The notes under the pieces: generated by a model | The model's input: only the letters and a program-made list of their open reading frames with translations | What the model was told of the DNA's origin: nothing | The model's database searches: none | Made by a program: the position numbers and the translations under genes | In this document: positions 25,192 to 35,148 of the stretch, piece after piece | Layout of the letters: each line of letters opens with the position of its first letter | Position numbering within the stretch: the stretch's first letter is position 1 | Assembly (NCBI RefSeq): GCF_002980575.1 | Contig: NZ_PVBS01000005.1 | Span: 1 to 64,000, forward strand | Length of the DNA: 64,000 nucleotides | DNA from: Sphingobacterium gobiense | Lineage (GTDB): Bacteria > Bacteroidota > Bacteroidia > Sphingobacteriales > Sphingobacteriaceae | Direction of reading: 5' to 3'

Positions 25192-26817
25192 ATGACTAGA
25201 ACAGTGAAACTTGTTGCCTTATTAGGTATCAGCATACTTCCGTTATGGGGAAATGCCCAATCAAAAACTACCAACCCACCTAATTGGTATAATCTTGATT
25301 TCGAAACAGACGGTGTACACGGAATCAGTACCGAAAAAGCATACGAGCTTTTAACAGGTAGGGAATCAACTCCCGTCGTTGTGGGTGTATTAGATGGTGG
25401 TATAGATTATAAGCACGAAGATTTGAAAGACGTCATGTGGACAAACGCCAAAGAAACTATGGGAAATGGCAAAGATGATGATGGAAATGGCTATGTCGAC
25501 GATGTGCATGGATGGAACTTTATGGGGAACGCCAACGGCGAAAATGTACAATACGATAACTTGGAAATCACCCGTTTGATTCGCATTTACGAACCTAAAT
25601 ATATATCCGTATTACCCTCCACGCCACTTAGCGAAGCTGAACGCCGGGAGTTTGTAGCATACCAAAAGATGATAAGCGAATACACCAGCAAACTCGATCA
25701 GGCAAATTTCGGAAACCTAAACTACGGCAGACTAAAGGAAGAAATTGATATTGCCATTAAAAAAATAGGCAAAGACATCATAGAGATAACAAAAGCTGAC
25801 CTTGATGCCTACAAGCCAAACACTGACCGTCAGAAAATGGCCATCCGCATGACGAAAAGGGAACTTAGTGATGAAAAGAGCTTTGAAGACTTTTACAAAG
25901 AGCTGGAAGAAGGTGTGAAATACTTTCGTGCCCAAGTGGACTATCATCTAAACAAAAATTACGACCCTCGCCACATTGTCGGCGACAATTACGAAGATGC
26001 CAGCGAACGTTTCTATGGAAACGCCGATATCAAAGGCCCAGATGCAGAACATGGAACGCACGTGGCAGGTATCATCGGTGCGAAACGCCACAACGGTATC
26101 GGAATCGACGGCGTAGCGGATAATGTGCAGATTATGGGAGTACGTGTTGTACCCGATGGTGATGAGCGTGATAAGGACGTTGCAAACGGCATACGCTATG
26201 CCGTTGATAATGGAGCAAAAGTAATCAATATGAGTTTCGGCAAGGGATATGTATTTAATAAAAAGACGGTTGATGAGGCTATAAAATATGCCGAGGAAAA
26301 AGACGTGCTTATGGTACATGCCGCAGGGAATGATGCCAAAGATATCGATATCGTCAAAAATTACCCAACGAAATATTACACAGATAGTCTGAATGCCGTA
26401 TTGGGCGAAGCGTCAAACTGGATTACGGTAGGAGCTACATCATCGGGGCTCGACGGTGATTTGTTGGCTGAGTTCTCCAATTTTGGATACCGTTCAGTGG
26501 ATGTCTTTGCACCCGGTGTCAAAATTAATTCTACTATGCCCGGATCTACATATAAGGAACAAAATGGAACAAGTATGGCTGCTCCGGTAGTATCCGGACT
26601 AGCGGCAGTATTACGCTCTTACTATCCGGAACTTACGGCCAAAGAAGTGAAAGACATCATCCTGAAATCCGTAACAAAGGTAGACGAAAGAGTAAAAATA
26701 AAAGTAGATGGATCTACTAAAAAAGTTTATTTGGATGAAATTAGTGTATCGGGTGGAATTGTTAATGCGAAGGCCGCTATTGAGGAGGCTGATCAGCATA
26801 TCGGAAAAAAAAAGTAA
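25192..26817 (+). CDS. Secreted S8 subtilisin-like serine peptidase
   Basis: The 541-residue protein has a signal peptide (about 1-22) and a complete catalytic triad: D68 in VGVLDGGIDYKHEDL, H287 in EHGTHVAGIIGA and S461 in NGTSMAAPVVSGLAA. Asp and His are about 220 residues apart instead of about 32 as in subtilisin, because of a long, charged, helical insert (about 110-265). There is no C-terminal sorting domain. It is divergent from the S9 peptidase gene, so both face extracytoplasmic peptides. Confidence 0.9.
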   Translation: MTRTVKLVALLGISILPLWGNAQSKTTNPPNWYNLDFETDGVHGISTEKAYELLTGRESTPVVVGVLDGGIDYKHEDLKDVMWTNAKETMGNGKDDDGNGYVDDVHGWNFMGNANGENVQYDNLEITRLIRIYEPKYISVLPSTPLSEAERREFVAYQKMISEYTSKLDQANFGNLNYGRLKEEIDIAIKKIGKDIIEITKADLDAYKPNTDRQKMAIRMTKRELSDEKSFEDFYKELEEGVKYFRAQVDYHLNKNYDPRHIVGDNYEDASERFYGNADIKGPDAEHGTHVAGIIGAKRHNGIGIDGVADNVQIMGVRVVPDGDERDKDVANGIRYAVDNGAKVINMSFGKGYVFNKKTVDEAIKYAEEKDVLMVHAAGNDAKDIDIVKNYPTKYYTDSLNAVLGEASNWITVGATSSGLDGDLLAEFSNFGYRSVDVFAPGVKINSTMPGSTYKEQNGTSMAAPVVSGLAAVLRSYYPELTAKEVKDIILKSVTKVDERVKIKVDGSTKKVYLDEISVSGGIVNAKAAIEEADQHIGKKK

Positions 26818-26883
26818 AAAAATGTTAAATTTCACATAATATAAATATCTATCTTGCGTTTTATATATACTTAGATAAATAAA

Positions 26884-27072
26884 ATGCTTATGGTAGAATT
26901 CTTTACAAAAGAACATGATACGGAGTTAAGCGAGGAGAGGGTGAGTATGGTCAAGATAGTTGATGAAATATTTGAACAAAATCTAAAATCCAATTTACAA
27001 GAATTGGCAAAAGATCCAACCCCCAAAACCATCGAGAATATATTGAACTATTCTCGTAGCTTAAGGAAGTAA
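26884..27072 (+). CDS. Small conserved-looking protein of unknown function
   Basis: The 62-residue product is charged and mostly helical (MVKIVDEIFEQNLKSNLQELA, then PKTIENILNYSRSLRK). It has no signal or membrane segment. A strong terminator follows directly, supporting a real short transcript. The length and the NILNYSRSL ending are common for small Bacteroidota proteins, but no function is known to me. Confidence 0.6.
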   Translation: MLMVEFFTKEHDTELSEERVSMVKIVDEIFEQNLKSNLQELAKDPTPKTIENILNYSRSLRK

Positions 27073-27077
27073 AATGG

Positions 27078-27115
27078 CAAAGTCTCTAAATAAACTTAGA
27101 GACTTTGTTTTTTTG
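27078..27115 (+). terminator. Terminator after the 62-residue protein
   Basis: 12-bp perfect stem CAAAGTCTCTAA / TTAGAGACTTTG with a 6-nt loop and eight T. It abuts the nth promoter. Confidence 0.9.
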
Positions 27116-27117
27116 AA

Positions 27118-27125
27118 TATCTTTG
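27118..27125 (+). promoter_or_regulatory. -7 box for nth (leaderless mRNA)
   Basis: TATCTTTG ends four nt before the nth ATG at 27129, so the transcript should start at or next to the A of the start codon. Confidence 0.5.
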
Positions 27126-27128
27126 TTC

Positions 27129-27788
27129 ATGCTAAAGAAAGAAAGATATCAGGAATTTGTTAAGTATTTTTCGACACACAACCCTGATGCGCAAACGGAA
27201 TTAAACTATAGTAATCCTTACGAACTTCTGGTTGCCGTCATTTTATCCGCACAATGTACAGACAAGCGCATTAATCAGGTGACTCCTGTCCTCTTCAGAC
27301 GTTTTCCGGATGCCGCCTCATTAGCCGTCGGCACCCCGGATGAAGTATTTAGCTACATTCGTTCGGTCAGTTATCCGAATAACAAGGCAAAGCACTTGGT
27401 TGGAATGGCTAGAAAATTGATGGAAGAATTTCATGGGGAAGTACCCGAAAAAGTGGAAGACCTTATCAAATTGCCAGGCGTCGGAAGGAAAACTGCCAAT
27501 GTTATATCTTCCGTAATATACAACAAGCCCGCAATGGCGGTGGACACACATGTGTTTCGTGTAAGCAACCGTTTAGGACTAACAAGCCGCGCTACAACAC
27601 CATTGGCTGTGGAAAAGCAATTGGTCAAATATCTCCCAGAGGATACAATCGCTATTGCGCATCACTGGCTTATCCTCCATGGGCGGTATATATGTGTGGC
27701 AAGAAGTCCAAAATGTGAGGCATGCCCTATTACGTATATTTGCAAGTATTTTGAAACACACTATATCAAAACGGCAAAGACGGATTAA
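27129..27788 (+). CDS. nth: Endonuclease III
   Basis: The 219-residue DNA glycosylase/AP lyase removes oxidised pyrimidines. It shows the helix-hairpin-helix LPGVGRKTANVI containing the catalytic Lys, the catalytic Asp in AVDTHVFRVSNRLG, and the [4Fe-4S] loop C-x6-C-x2-C-x5-C (CVARSPKCEACPITYIC) at the C-terminus. The ATG follows the -7 box almost directly, so the mRNA is probably leaderless. Confidence 0.95.
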   Translation: MLKKERYQEFVKYFSTHNPDAQTELNYSNPYELLVAVILSAQCTDKRINQVTPVLFRRFPDAASLAVGTPDEVFSYIRSVSYPNNKAKHLVGMARKLMEEFHGEVPEKVEDLIKLPGVGRKTANVISSVIYNKPAMAVDTHVFRVSNRLGLTSRATTPLAVEKQLVKYLPEDTIAIAHHWLILHGRYICVARSPKCEACPITYICKYFETHYIKTAKTD

Positions 27789-27824
27789 ACACAATTGAAT
27801 AACTAAAAATATTAGTAAATTAAT

Positions 27825-27855
27825 TTTGTAATTTTAAATTTTAATTTTACTTTTG
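27825..27855 (+). promoter_or_regulatory. Consensus promoter of recA
   Basis: TTTG (27825-27828), exact 19-bp spacer, TACTTTTG (27848-27855), 20 bp before the start codon. No SOS-box-like palindrome is evident. Confidence 0.75.
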
Positions 27856-27874
27856 ACTAGATAATACTAAAAAT

Positions 27875-28900
27875 ATGAGCAGCACAGATAAACTAAAAGC
27901 TTTACAGCTAACTTTAGATAAATTGGAAAAGTCGTACGGTAAGGGCACGATTATGAAACTGGGAGATTCCGCAGTAGAACGTATTGAGGCTATTTCTACT
28001 GGATCGCTGGGTTTAGATATAGCATTAGGCATTGGAGGCGTACCCAAAGGACGTATCGTCGAAATTTACGGTCCGGAGTCATCCGGTAAAACAACCCTCG
28101 CCACCCATATTGTTGCGGAAGCACAGAAAAAGGGAGGCATAGCAGCTATCATCGATGCAGAGCACGCTTTTGATAAGTACTATGCACAAAAGCTGGGGGT
28201 AGATGTCGAAAATCTGCTTATCTCCCAGCCCGACAATGGCGAGCAGGCCTTGGAGATTGCCGATAACCTTATCCGTTCTGGAGCTATTGATGTCATCGTT
28301 ATCGACTCGGTTGCTGCATTGGTACCTAAAGGAGAAATTGAAGGAGAAATGGGAGACTCAAAAATGGGGCTCCAAGCCCGTTTGATGTCACAGGCTCTGC
28401 GGAAATTGACGGGTACAATCTCTAAAACCAACTGCTGCTGTATTTTTATTAACCAGTTACGGGAGAAAATTGGTGTCATGTTCGGAAACCCAGAAACGAC
28501 TACCGGTGGAAATGCACTAAAATTCTATGCTTCCGTTCGCTTGGATATTCGTAGAACTTCACAGATTAAAGATAATGACGAAGTAGCGGGTAACCGTGTT
28601 AAAGTAAAAATTGTGAAAAATAAAGTAGCCCCCCCGTTTCGTCTGGCAGAGTTCGACATTATGTTCGGCGAAGGAATTTCTAAAGTTGGCGAAATTATTG
28701 ATTTAGGTGTAGAATACGGTATCATCAAGAAGTCTGGCTCATGGTTTAGCTACGGTGACACCAAGTTAGGACAAGGACGTGATGCTGTAAAGAGTTTATT
28801 ATTGGACAACCCCGATTTAAGTGACGAGCTCGAAAGCAAAATTCGAGCGGAAGTCAATGGAAGTAATCTTGATGAACATGCCGTTGGAATAGAAGAATAA
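27875..28900 (+). CDS. recA: RecA recombinase
   Basis: The 341-residue ATPase forms filaments on single-stranded DNA for homologous recombination and repair. Walker A is GPESSGKTT, and Walker B lies in [26 protein letters not shown] and the [20 protein letters not shown] loop are typical. The C-terminus ends in the usual acidic tail. It has a consensus promoter and its own terminator. Confidence 0.98.
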   Translation: MSSTDKLKALQLTLDKLEKSYGKGTIMKLGDSAVERIEAISTGSLGLDIALGIGGVPKGRIVEIYGPESSGKTTLATHIVAEAQKKGGIAAIIDAEHAFDKYYAQKLGVDVENLLISQPDNGEQALEIADNLIRSGAIDVIVIDSVAALVPKGEIEGEMGDSKMGLQARLMSQALRKLTGTISKTNCCCIFINQLREKIGVMFGNPETTTGGNALKFYASVRLDIRRTSQIKDNDEVAGNRVKVKIVKNKVAPPFRLAEFDIMFGEGISKVGEIIDLGVEYGIIKKSGSWFSYGDTKLGQGRDAVKSLLLDNPDLSDELESKIRAEVNGSNLDEHAVGIEE

Positions 28901-28931
28901 AAAAAGCCTGAGCATGTCTCAGGCTTTTTTT
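28901..28931. terminator. Bidirectional terminator between recA and sodA
   Basis: AAAAAGCCTGAG / CTCAGGCTTTTT with a 5-nt loop; A-run left and T-run right allow function on both strands. Confidence 0.9.
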
Positions 28932-28942
28932 ATTCTCGTCTC

Positions 28943-29551
28943 TTATTTTGCTTCGTCATAGCGTTTTGCAACGGCATCCCAATCGATAACGTTGAAAATC
29001 GCATCAAGATAGGCTGGACGTTTATTCTGATATTTCAAATAGTATGCGTGTTCCCATACATCAATACCCAAAATAGGTGTACCCTGTACTTCTGCCACAT
29101 CCATCAGCGGATTATCTTGATTCGGAGTTGATGTAACCGCTAGCTGGCCGTCTGACTTCACGATTAACCAAGCCCAACCTGAGCCAAAGCGAGTAGCACC
29201 CGCATTCTGTAATTGTGTTTTCAGTTCCGAAAATGAGCCAAAGGTTCTGTTAATGGCCTCCCCCAGCCCACCTGTGGGTTCTCCTCCTCCATTTGCGCTT
29301 AAAACAGTCCAAAAAAGCTTATGATTAAAGTGTCCTCCACCGTTATTACGAACAGCAGCGGGATATTTAGAGATGTTTTTGTTGATTTCTTCTAAGGATA
29401 GGTTCTCAGCATCTGTCCCTGCAATCGCTTTGTTCAGATTGTCTACATAAGCTTGATGGTGACGGTCATGGTGGATTTCCATGGTGTCTTTGTCAATGTG
29501 CGGTTCCAATGCATTGCTCGCATAAGGTAAAGCTTCTAATTCAAATGCCAT
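28943..29551 (-). CDS. sodA: Superoxide dismutase (Fe/Mn family)
   Basis: The 202-residue enzyme dismutates superoxide. Metal ligands are visible in [19 protein letters not shown] and [26 protein letters not shown] and [11 protein letters not shown], with a C-terminal-domain Gln, point to the manganese or cambialistic type. There is no signal peptide. The start is at [10 protein letters not shown], where family members begin; 13 more upstream codons are open. Confidence 0.94.
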   Translation of the reverse strand: MAFELEALPYASNALEPHIDKDTMEIHHDRHHQAYVDNLNKAIAGTDAENLSLEEINKNISKYPAAVRNNGGGHFNHKLFWTVLSANGGGEPTGGLGEAINRTFGSFSELKTQLQNAGATRFGSGWAWLIVKSDGQLAVTSTPNQDNPLMDVAEVQGTPILGIDVWEHAYYLKYQNKRPAYLDAIFNVIDWDAVAKRYDEAK

Positions 29552-29648
29552 AATATTTCTATTTTTTTGATTATTATTAATAATGAACACGAATATAACA
29601 ATTTCAGATTGGCTTAGGTTTTATTTAACCTCCAAAATCTTATTTTCT

Positions 29649-30119
29649 TTACCTTTTATTACGAAAAAATGATTTTATAAGATCCGTACATTCCTCCGCA
29701 AGTACGCCCGAAGCTAACTCTGTTTTTGGATGATAAAGATTCCCATATCGGGAAGCCCCTCTTTTTTTATCCGCTGCTCCATATACGATCCTAGCTATTT
29801 GGGACCAATAAGATGCCCCCGCGCACATTACACAAGGCTCTACGGTAACATACAAAGTGCAATCTTTCAAATACTTCCCGCCCACATAATTGGAAGCTGC
29901 CGTAAACGCTTGCATTTCTGCGTGAGCGGTCACGTCGTTCAAACGCTCGGTGAGATTATACCCCTTTCCGATAATCTTACCGTGGCTAACAATTATGGCC
30001 CCAATAGGAATTTCCTCCTCTTCATAAGCTTTTTGCGCCAGCTTTAACGCTTCCCGCATGTAGGCTTCATCCGTTGCTATGGGATCGAAGTCCGTTGGTT
30101 CAAAATTATACACTTTCAT
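29649..30119 (-). CDS. tadA: tRNA adenosine(34) deaminase-like nucleoside deaminase
   Basis: The 156-residue zinc deaminase has the catalytic motifs HAEMQAF and PCVMCAGA. Family TadA converts wobble adenosine to inosine in tRNA-Arg(ACG); the GNLYHPKTELASGVLAEECTDLIKSFF tail fits TadA rather than guanine deaminase. It is the last gene of a minus-strand unit with csaA and a CsbD-like gene (27 bp gap). Confidence 0.88.
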   Translation of the reverse strand: MKVYNFEPTDFDPIATDEAYMREALKLAQKAYEEEEIPIGAIIVSHGKIIGKGYNLTERLNDVTAHAEMQAFTAASNYVGGKYLKDCTLYVTVEPCVMCAGASYWSQIARIVYGAADKKRGASRYGNLYHPKTELASGVLAEECTDLIKSFFRNKR

Positions 30120-30146
30120 TTAACCTACATTTTCAGTTTTCCTAAT

Positions 30147-30485
30147 CTACATTAATTTCGTTCCATTTGGCACCTGTCTTTCTATCGAACACAATACAAT
30201 CTCTCCATTCTCATCCGGAAATCCTGTGATCAAACACTCCGACATAAAGTCTGCAATTTGCTTTTTTGGAAAATTAACTACCGCTACGATCTGCCTCCCT
30301 ACCAAATCCTCTTTTTTATAATGTACTGTAATCTGTGCACTCGATTTCAATATACCTAATTCACCAAAATCGATAAGCAATTGATAGGCGGGTTTACGTG
30401 CCTTCGGAAAATCCACCGCTTCCAATATAGTTCCAGCACGCAAGTCTACTTTTTCAAAATCGTCCCATGTAATCAAGTCTGCCAT
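30147..30485 (-). CDS. csaA: CsaA-like tRNA-binding-domain protein
   Basis: The 112-residue protein is a single OB-fold tRNA-binding domain of the EMAP II/CsaA type: WDDFEKVDLRAGTILEA at the N-terminus and NFPKKQIADFMSECLITGF later. CsaA proteins are dimeric and bind tRNA; a chaperone role has been proposed in Bacillus. It follows the CsbD-like gene by 2 bp. Confidence 0.85.
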   Translation of the reverse strand: MADLITWDDFEKVDLRAGTILEAVDFPKARKPAYQLLIDFGELGILKSSAQITVHYKKEDLVGRQIVAVVNFPKKQIADFMSECLITGFPDENGEIVLCSIERQVPNGTKLM

Positions 30486-30487
30486 TC

Positions 30488-30703
30488 TTATAGACGATTT
30501 GATTCCAAGTTTGAGAGTTCTTTTGCCAACGTGAATGTAATGTATTCTTTATCGCGCCGAAGCCTCTTCGCTAGGCGATTTACCAATGCCTCCTCTTCCC
30601 CGGACGTATAAACTAAATCATCATCTGTGAGGTGATTATATTTTCGACTCAATTTTATCTTCAAAACTTCCCAGTCCGAAGCAGTTATTTTTAGTATGCT
30701 CAT
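30488..30703 (-). CDS. CsbD-like small protein
   Basis: The 71-residue hydrophilic protein resembles CsbD-family stress proteins: W-x-x-LKIKLSRKYNHLTDDDL is the characteristic core. Several typical Gly/Lys positions are changed, so the match is moderate. It is first in the unit with csaA and tadA; the function of CsbD proteins is unknown. Confidence 0.6.
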   Translation of the reverse strand: MSILKITASDWEVLKIKLSRKYNHLTDDDLVYTSGEEEALVNRLAKRLRRDKEYITFTLAKELSNLESNRL

Positions 30704-30766
30704 ATATAAATATTGAAATAAATACGTTATTATTGTGGTGTATTAAAATAAACAAATATTTTTCAC

Positions 30767-31345
30767 ATGAAAAAATCTATACTTACTTTAATTTGTTTAA
30801 TTGCTGCTATCAGCATTTCACAAGCACAATTATTCCCCACATTTAAGGTGGGATTAAAAGCAGGTTTAGGCTTTTCCAGCCTAAGATCAGAAGGAAGATT
30901 CCTTAATTCGGACACCAAAACTGGATTCCAGTTGGGCGCGTGGGGACGCGTGGGAATAGCCGGATTCCATGTACAACCTGAAGCTTATTATGCGAGTAAA
31001 AAAGTTGGCATCCAAACAGAAAGTGGCCAAGACGGTGACGCTACCTTTAAGAGTTTTGACGTGCCTATTTTATTAGGTACAAGAATCGGACTCGGTCCAA
31101 TTGGAGCACGTATTCAAGCAGGACCTGTCTTCTCTTTTGGTCAAAACGAGGATATAAGCTTCACGAAGCCTGCGGAGTGGACGGATTACAAAAAAAGCTC
31201 TACCGGAATCATCGGCGGTATCGGTGCTGACATTAGCAGCTTCACGGTCGATTTACGTTATGAGCATGGCTTGAGCAATCTGAATGAAACGGGCAATCAG
31301 AAAATAAGAATGTGGACCATCGGCGTGGGGTTCTCTTTCTTATAA
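30767..31345 (+). CDS. Outer-membrane beta-barrel protein
   Basis: The 192-residue protein has a signal peptide (about 1-20, ending SISQAQ) and amphipathic strands with Gly-rich turns (FKVGLKAGLGFSSL at the start, VDLRYEHGLSNL near the end), ending in the aromatic segment IGVGFSFL required for barrel insertion. It fits the PorT-like/OmpX-like eight-strand barrels of Bacteroidota. The cargo or role is unknown. A terminator follows. Confidence 0.8.
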   Translation: MKKSILTLICLIAAISISQAQLFPTFKVGLKAGLGFSSLRSEGRFLNSDTKTGFQLGAWGRVGIAGFHVQPEAYYASKKVGIQTESGQDGDATFKSFDVPILLGTRIGLGPIGARIQAGPVFSFGQNEDISFTKPAEWTDYKKSSTGIIGGIGADISSFTVDLRYEHGLSNLNETGNQKIRMWTIGVGFSFL

Positions 31346-31373
31346 GAGGAAGTCTTTTCGAAAATTTAATTTC

Positions 31374-31413
31374 ATCAAAAAGAGGTTGTCCAAGCGGATG
31401 ACCTCTTTTTGAT
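31374..31413 (+). terminator. Terminator after the beta-barrel gene
   Basis: Long stem based on AAAAAGAGGT / GACCTCTTTTT extended inward through two wobble pairs, with an AAGC loop and a T-run within the descending arm. Confidence 0.8.
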
Positions 31414-31474
31414 TAGAAACGTTCTAAATTATTCGTTTTCTTTCGACTTTGTCATAATTGTGTTAACAAATAAA

Positions 31475-31482
31475 TAGATTTG
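31475..31482 (+). promoter_or_regulatory. -7 box of the sdhCAB operon
   Basis: TAGATTTG, with TTTG at 31448-31451 (23-bp spacer), 28 bp before sdhC. Confidence 0.5.
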
Positions 31483-31510
31483 CGAAAATAATATATAAAC
31501 ATCTAGGATA

Positions 31511-32284
31511 ATGAGTAATTCAAAGCCAGTTTTAAGTTCTTCACTCGGAAGAAAACTAATCATGAGCTTGACGGGGATTTTTTTATGTACGTTCCTGATC
31601 GTTCACTTGATTGGTAACTTGCAGTTATTTAACAATGACGAGGGGTACGCTTTCAATCAATATGCGTATTTCATGACCCATTTCACCCCTATTAAAGTAG
31701 TATCATACTTACTTTACGCTTCTATTATTCTACATGCTATTTATGCCTTAGTCTTAACGATGAAAAACAAGGCTGCTCGTCCGATTGGCTACGCACAGTT
31801 CAACGGCGCTGCAAATAGCAAGTGGAACTCCCGCAATATGGGAATCTTGGGAACAATCATCTTGGTTTTCCTAGCCACACACATGTACAACTTCTGGTGG
31901 AAATATCACAATGATCAAGTCCCTTATGTAGAATATCGCACGGACTTGGCTACAGGAAACACCACTGCACAGGAGATACAAGCCACGGAATTCAACGATT
32001 ATCAAGTTACAACGGAAAACAATGTAGAAATCATAAAGGCACGTGATCTCTACAAACAAGTTGACTTTGCTTTCCAGAATATTGGAATAGTCATCTTCTA
32101 TGTCATCGCCATGGCAGCCCTGTCCTTTCACTTAATCCACGGGTTCAAGTCGGCATTCCAGACGTTGGGCGTTTCTCATAGAAAATATGTACCCATTATT
32201 GAGTTTTTAAGTGTTTGGGTGTTTGGTATCATCATTCCAATTGGTTTTGCACTGATGCCGCTATATTTTTATTTCGTTAAATAA
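31511..32284 (+). CDS. sdhC: Succinate dehydrogenase cytochrome b subunit
   Basis: The 257-residue, five-helix membrane protein anchors SdhAB and passes electrons between quinone and the iron-sulfur subunit. Heme-ligand candidates are the His residues in FLIVHLIGNLQLF, ILHAIYALVL, FLATHMYNFWWKYH and FHLIHGFKSAFQTLG, as expected for a diheme cytochrome b of the Bacteroidota/Campylobacterota type, which has a single anchor subunit and no SdhD. First gene of sdhCAB. Confidence 0.93.
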   Translation: MSNSKPVLSSSLGRKLIMSLTGIFLCTFLIVHLIGNLQLFNNDEGYAFNQYAYFMTHFTPIKVVSYLLYASIILHAIYALVLTMKNKAARPIGYAQFNGAANSKWNSRNMGILGTIILVFLATHMYNFWWKYHNDQVPYVEYRTDLATGNTTAQEIQATEFNDYQVTTENNVEIIKARDLYKQVDFAFQNIGIVIFYVIAMAALSFHLIHGFKSAFQTLGVSHRKYVPIIEFLSVWVFGIIIPIGFALMPLYFYFVK

Positions 32285-32329
32285 TATTTAGGATATATCC
32301 ATATCTGTTAAATATAAAGTATTTAAAAT

Positions 32330-34264
32330 ATGTTAGATTCGAAAGTACCTGTAGGCCCTTTAGCCGAGAAATGGTCAAAACATAAATTCAATATGAAGCT
32401 GGTCAACCCAGCCAACAAACGTAAATTCACTATCATTGTGGTAGGTACCGGTTTGGCGGGAGCTTCAGCAGCTGCTTCATTGGCGGAACTTGGTTACAAC
32501 GTCAAAACATTCTGTTATCAAGATTCTCCGCGCCGTGCACACTCTATCGCTGCGCAAGGGGGTATAAATGCTGCGAAAAATTACCAAAATGATGGTGACT
32601 CCGTTTATCGGTTATTTTATGATACTATAAAGGGAGGAGACTATCGTGCACGTGAAGCTAACGTTTACCGTTTAGCAGAGGTCTCTGTTAATATCATTGA
32701 TCAATGTGTAGCACAAGGTGTGCCTTTCGCACGCGAATACGGCGGATTACTGGATAACCGTTCTTTTGGAGGAGCGCAGGTATCCCGTACGTTCTATGCT
32801 CGTGGACAAACAGGACAGCAATTGTTGTTAGGTGCATACTCTGCATTGAACCGTCAGATAAGAAAAGGAAAAGTAACTTCTTATACACGTCATGAGATGT
32901 TGGATCTGGTAAAAATCGACGGACATGCACGTGGCATTATCACACGCGACATGGTAACAGGTAAAGTAGAAGCACATGAAGGGCATGCGGTATTGTTATG
33001 TACCGGAGGTTACGGAAATGTATTCTTTCTATCCACCAATGCTATGGGCTGTAACGTCACAGCCGCTTGGAGGGCCCATAAACGCGGTGCTTACTTTGCC
33101 AACCCTTGTTATACACAAATTCACCCTACCTGTATACCGGTAACTGGCGATCATCAATCCAAACTGACATTGATGTCTGAATCACTTCGTAACGATGGAC
33201 GGGTTTGGGTTCCTAAGACACAGGAACTTGCTGAAAAACTACGTCAAGGGCAACTAAAACCTGTAGATATTAAAGAAGAGGATCGGGACTATTTTTTGGA
33301 AAGAAAATATCCATCCTTCGGTAATCTAGTACCACGTGATGTAGCCTCCCGTAACGCAAAAGAAATGGTAGATGATGGTCGTGGTGTCGGTAAGTCCGGA
33401 GTGGCTGTATTCTTAGATTTTGCAGATGCCATCAAACGTTTAGGTAAGGATACAGTAGAAGCTAAATACGGTAACTTGTTTGATATGTATTACCAAATTA
33501 CAGACGAAAATCCGTACGAACAACCTATGCGTATCTACCCTGCGGTGCACTATACCATGGGGGGGGTGTGGGTGGACTATAATTTAATGACTACCGTACC
33601 AGGTTTGTACGCACTAGGCGAATGTAATTTCTCTGATCACGGCGCGAACCGTTTAGGCGCATCTGCACTTATGCAAGGTTTATCTGATGGTTATTTTGTT
33701 ATTCCGTATACAGTGGGTGACTATTTAGCTAATTTAGGAAGCTTTGCTCCGGTTGATAAAAATAATCCTGCTTTCGAACAAACCCGTAAAGAAGTAGAAG
33801 ATAAAATAAATACTTTATTAAGCCTTAAAGGTTCTAAAACCGTAGACGACATTCATAAAAAGTTGGGCAATATTATGTGGGAATACTGTGGTATGGCTCG
33901 TACGGCGGAAGGCTTGACAAAAGCAAAAGGTTTGATTCAGGAATTGAAAAAAGAATTTTGGTCCGACGTGAAAGTGTTGGGTGAAAACGAAGAGCTCAAC
34001 ATGTCGTTAGAAAAAGCCGGACGTGTCGCAGACTTTCTCGAATTAGGTGAATTGATGGTAGATGATGCATTAAACCGCAGCGAGTCGTGTGGAGGACATT
34101 TCCGCCTTGAATCGCAGACAGCAGAGGGAGAAGCAAAACGCGATGACGAAAACTATACGTATGTTGCTGCTTGGGAATTTAAAGGAGAAAATCAAGCTGA
34201 AGTTCTACACAAAGAGGAGTTGGTTTTCGAAAACGTCAAATTAACACAAAGAAGTTATAAATAG
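32330..34264 (+). CDS. sdhA: Succinate dehydrogenase/fumarate reductase flavoprotein
   Basis: The 644-residue subunit oxidises succinate to fumarate on a covalently bound FAD. Features are the dinucleotide-binding [20 protein letters not shown], the flavinylation site [20 protein letters not shown], and the substrate-site segments QIHPTCIPV and [15 protein letters not shown]. It is 45 bp after sdhC and 13 bp before sdhB. Direction in vivo (succinate oxidation or fumarate reduction) cannot be told from sequence. Confidence 0.97.
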   Translation: MLDSKVPVGPLAEKWSKHKFNMKLVNPANKRKFTIIVVGTGLAGASAAASLAELGYNVKTFCYQDSPRRAHSIAAQGGINAAKNYQNDGDSVYRLFYDTIKGGDYRAREANVYRLAEVSVNIIDQCVAQGVPFAREYGGLLDNRSFGGAQVSRTFYARGQTGQQLLLGAYSALNRQIRKGKVTSYTRHEMLDLVKIDGHARGIITRDMVTGKVEAHEGHAVLLCTGGYGNVFFLSTNAMGCNVTAAWRAHKRGAYFANPCYTQIHPTCIPVTGDHQSKLTLMSESLRNDGRVWVPKTQELAEKLRQGQLKPVDIKEEDRDYFLERKYPSFGNLVPRDVASRNAKEMVDDGRGVGKSGVAVFLDFADAIKRLGKDTVEAKYGNLFDMYYQITDENPYEQPMRIYPAVHYTMGGVWVDYNLMTTVPGLYALGECNFSDHGANRLGASALMQGLSDGYFVIPYTVGDYLANLGSFAPVDKNNPAFEQTRKEVEDKINTLLSLKGSKTVDDIHKKLGNIMWEYCGMARTAEGLTKAKGLIQELKKEFWSDVKVLGENEELNMSLEKAGRVADFLELGELMVDDALNRSESCGGHFRLESQTAEGEAKRDDENYTYVAAWEFKGENQAEVLHKEELVFENVKLTQRSYK

Positions 34265-34277
34265 GGGATATATTATC

Positions 34278-35057
34278 ATGGCACAACATATGAATTTAAC
34301 GCTGAAAGTTTGGCGTCAGAAAAATGATAAAACCAAAGGTAAATTTGTTACTATTCAAGCAAAGGATATTGCAGACGATATGTCTTTCTTAGAGATGCTT
34401 GATATAGTAAACGAAGATCTTACACACAAGGGAGAAGACCCTATTTACTTCGATCACGACTGTCGTGAAGGTATCTGCGGTATGTGTTCACTAGTTATTA
34501 ACGGTCGTCCTCACGGGCCTAAATACGGCATCACTACTTGCCAATTGCATATGCGCTCGTTCCACGATGGACAAACCATCGTCATCGAACCGTGGAGAGC
34601 CGCTGCATTTCCAGTACTGAAAGACCTAGCGGTAGATCGCACTTCCTTTGATCGTATTCAACAGGCGGGTGGTTACGTAAATGTTAACACAGGGGGAGTT
34701 CCGGACGCAAATGCTATCCCCGTACCAAAACGCATTGCAGATGAGGCTTTTGAATCCGCAACATGTATCGGTTGTGGTGCTTGTGTAGCAGCATGTAAAA
34801 ATGCTTCCGCTATGCTATTTGTATCTGCCAAAATTTCCCAATTTGCTTTGCTACCTCAGGGACAAACAGAACGCTATGAAAGAGCACAAGCGATGATTGA
34901 CCAAATGGATGCAGAAGGATTTGGCAATTGTACGAATACGGGCGCATGTGAAGCAGAATGTCCTAAAGGCATCAAATTATCTAACATAGCACGGATGAAT
35001 CGTGAGTATTTTACAGCTAAGTTTGTCCGTGAAGAAGATATTCATACACATTCTTAG
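34278..35057 (+). CDS. sdhB: Succinate dehydrogenase iron-sulfur subunit
   Basis: The 259-residue subunit wires electrons from FAD to quinone through three clusters. Cysteines for [2Fe-2S] are in CREGICGMC and YGITTC; those for [4Fe-4S] and [3Fe-4S] are in [11 protein letters not shown] and [15 protein letters not shown]. It ends the operon at a strong terminator. Confidence 0.97.
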   Translation: MAQHMNLTLKVWRQKNDKTKGKFVTIQAKDIADDMSFLEMLDIVNEDLTHKGEDPIYFDHDCREGICGMCSLVINGRPHGPKYGITTCQLHMRSFHDGQTIVIEPWRAAAFPVLKDLAVDRTSFDRIQQAGGYVNVNTGGVPDANAIPVPKRIADEAFESATCIGCGACVAACKNASAMLFVSAKISQFALLPQGQTERYERAQAMIDQMDAEGFGNCTNTGACEAECPKGIKLSNIARMNREYFTAKFVREEDIHTHS

Positions 35058-35082
35058 TATATTTAATTATAGAAAACAAGGT

Positions 35083-35118
35083 GTCCCCGTTATGCGTGCA
35101 TAACGGGGACTTTTTTTT
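35083..35118 (+). terminator. Terminator of sdhCAB
   Basis: GTCCCCGTTATGC / GCATAACGGGGAC inverted repeat followed by eight T. Confidence 0.92.
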
Positions 35119-35148
35119 ATATTTACATTCATCGTATGGAGAATAGAG

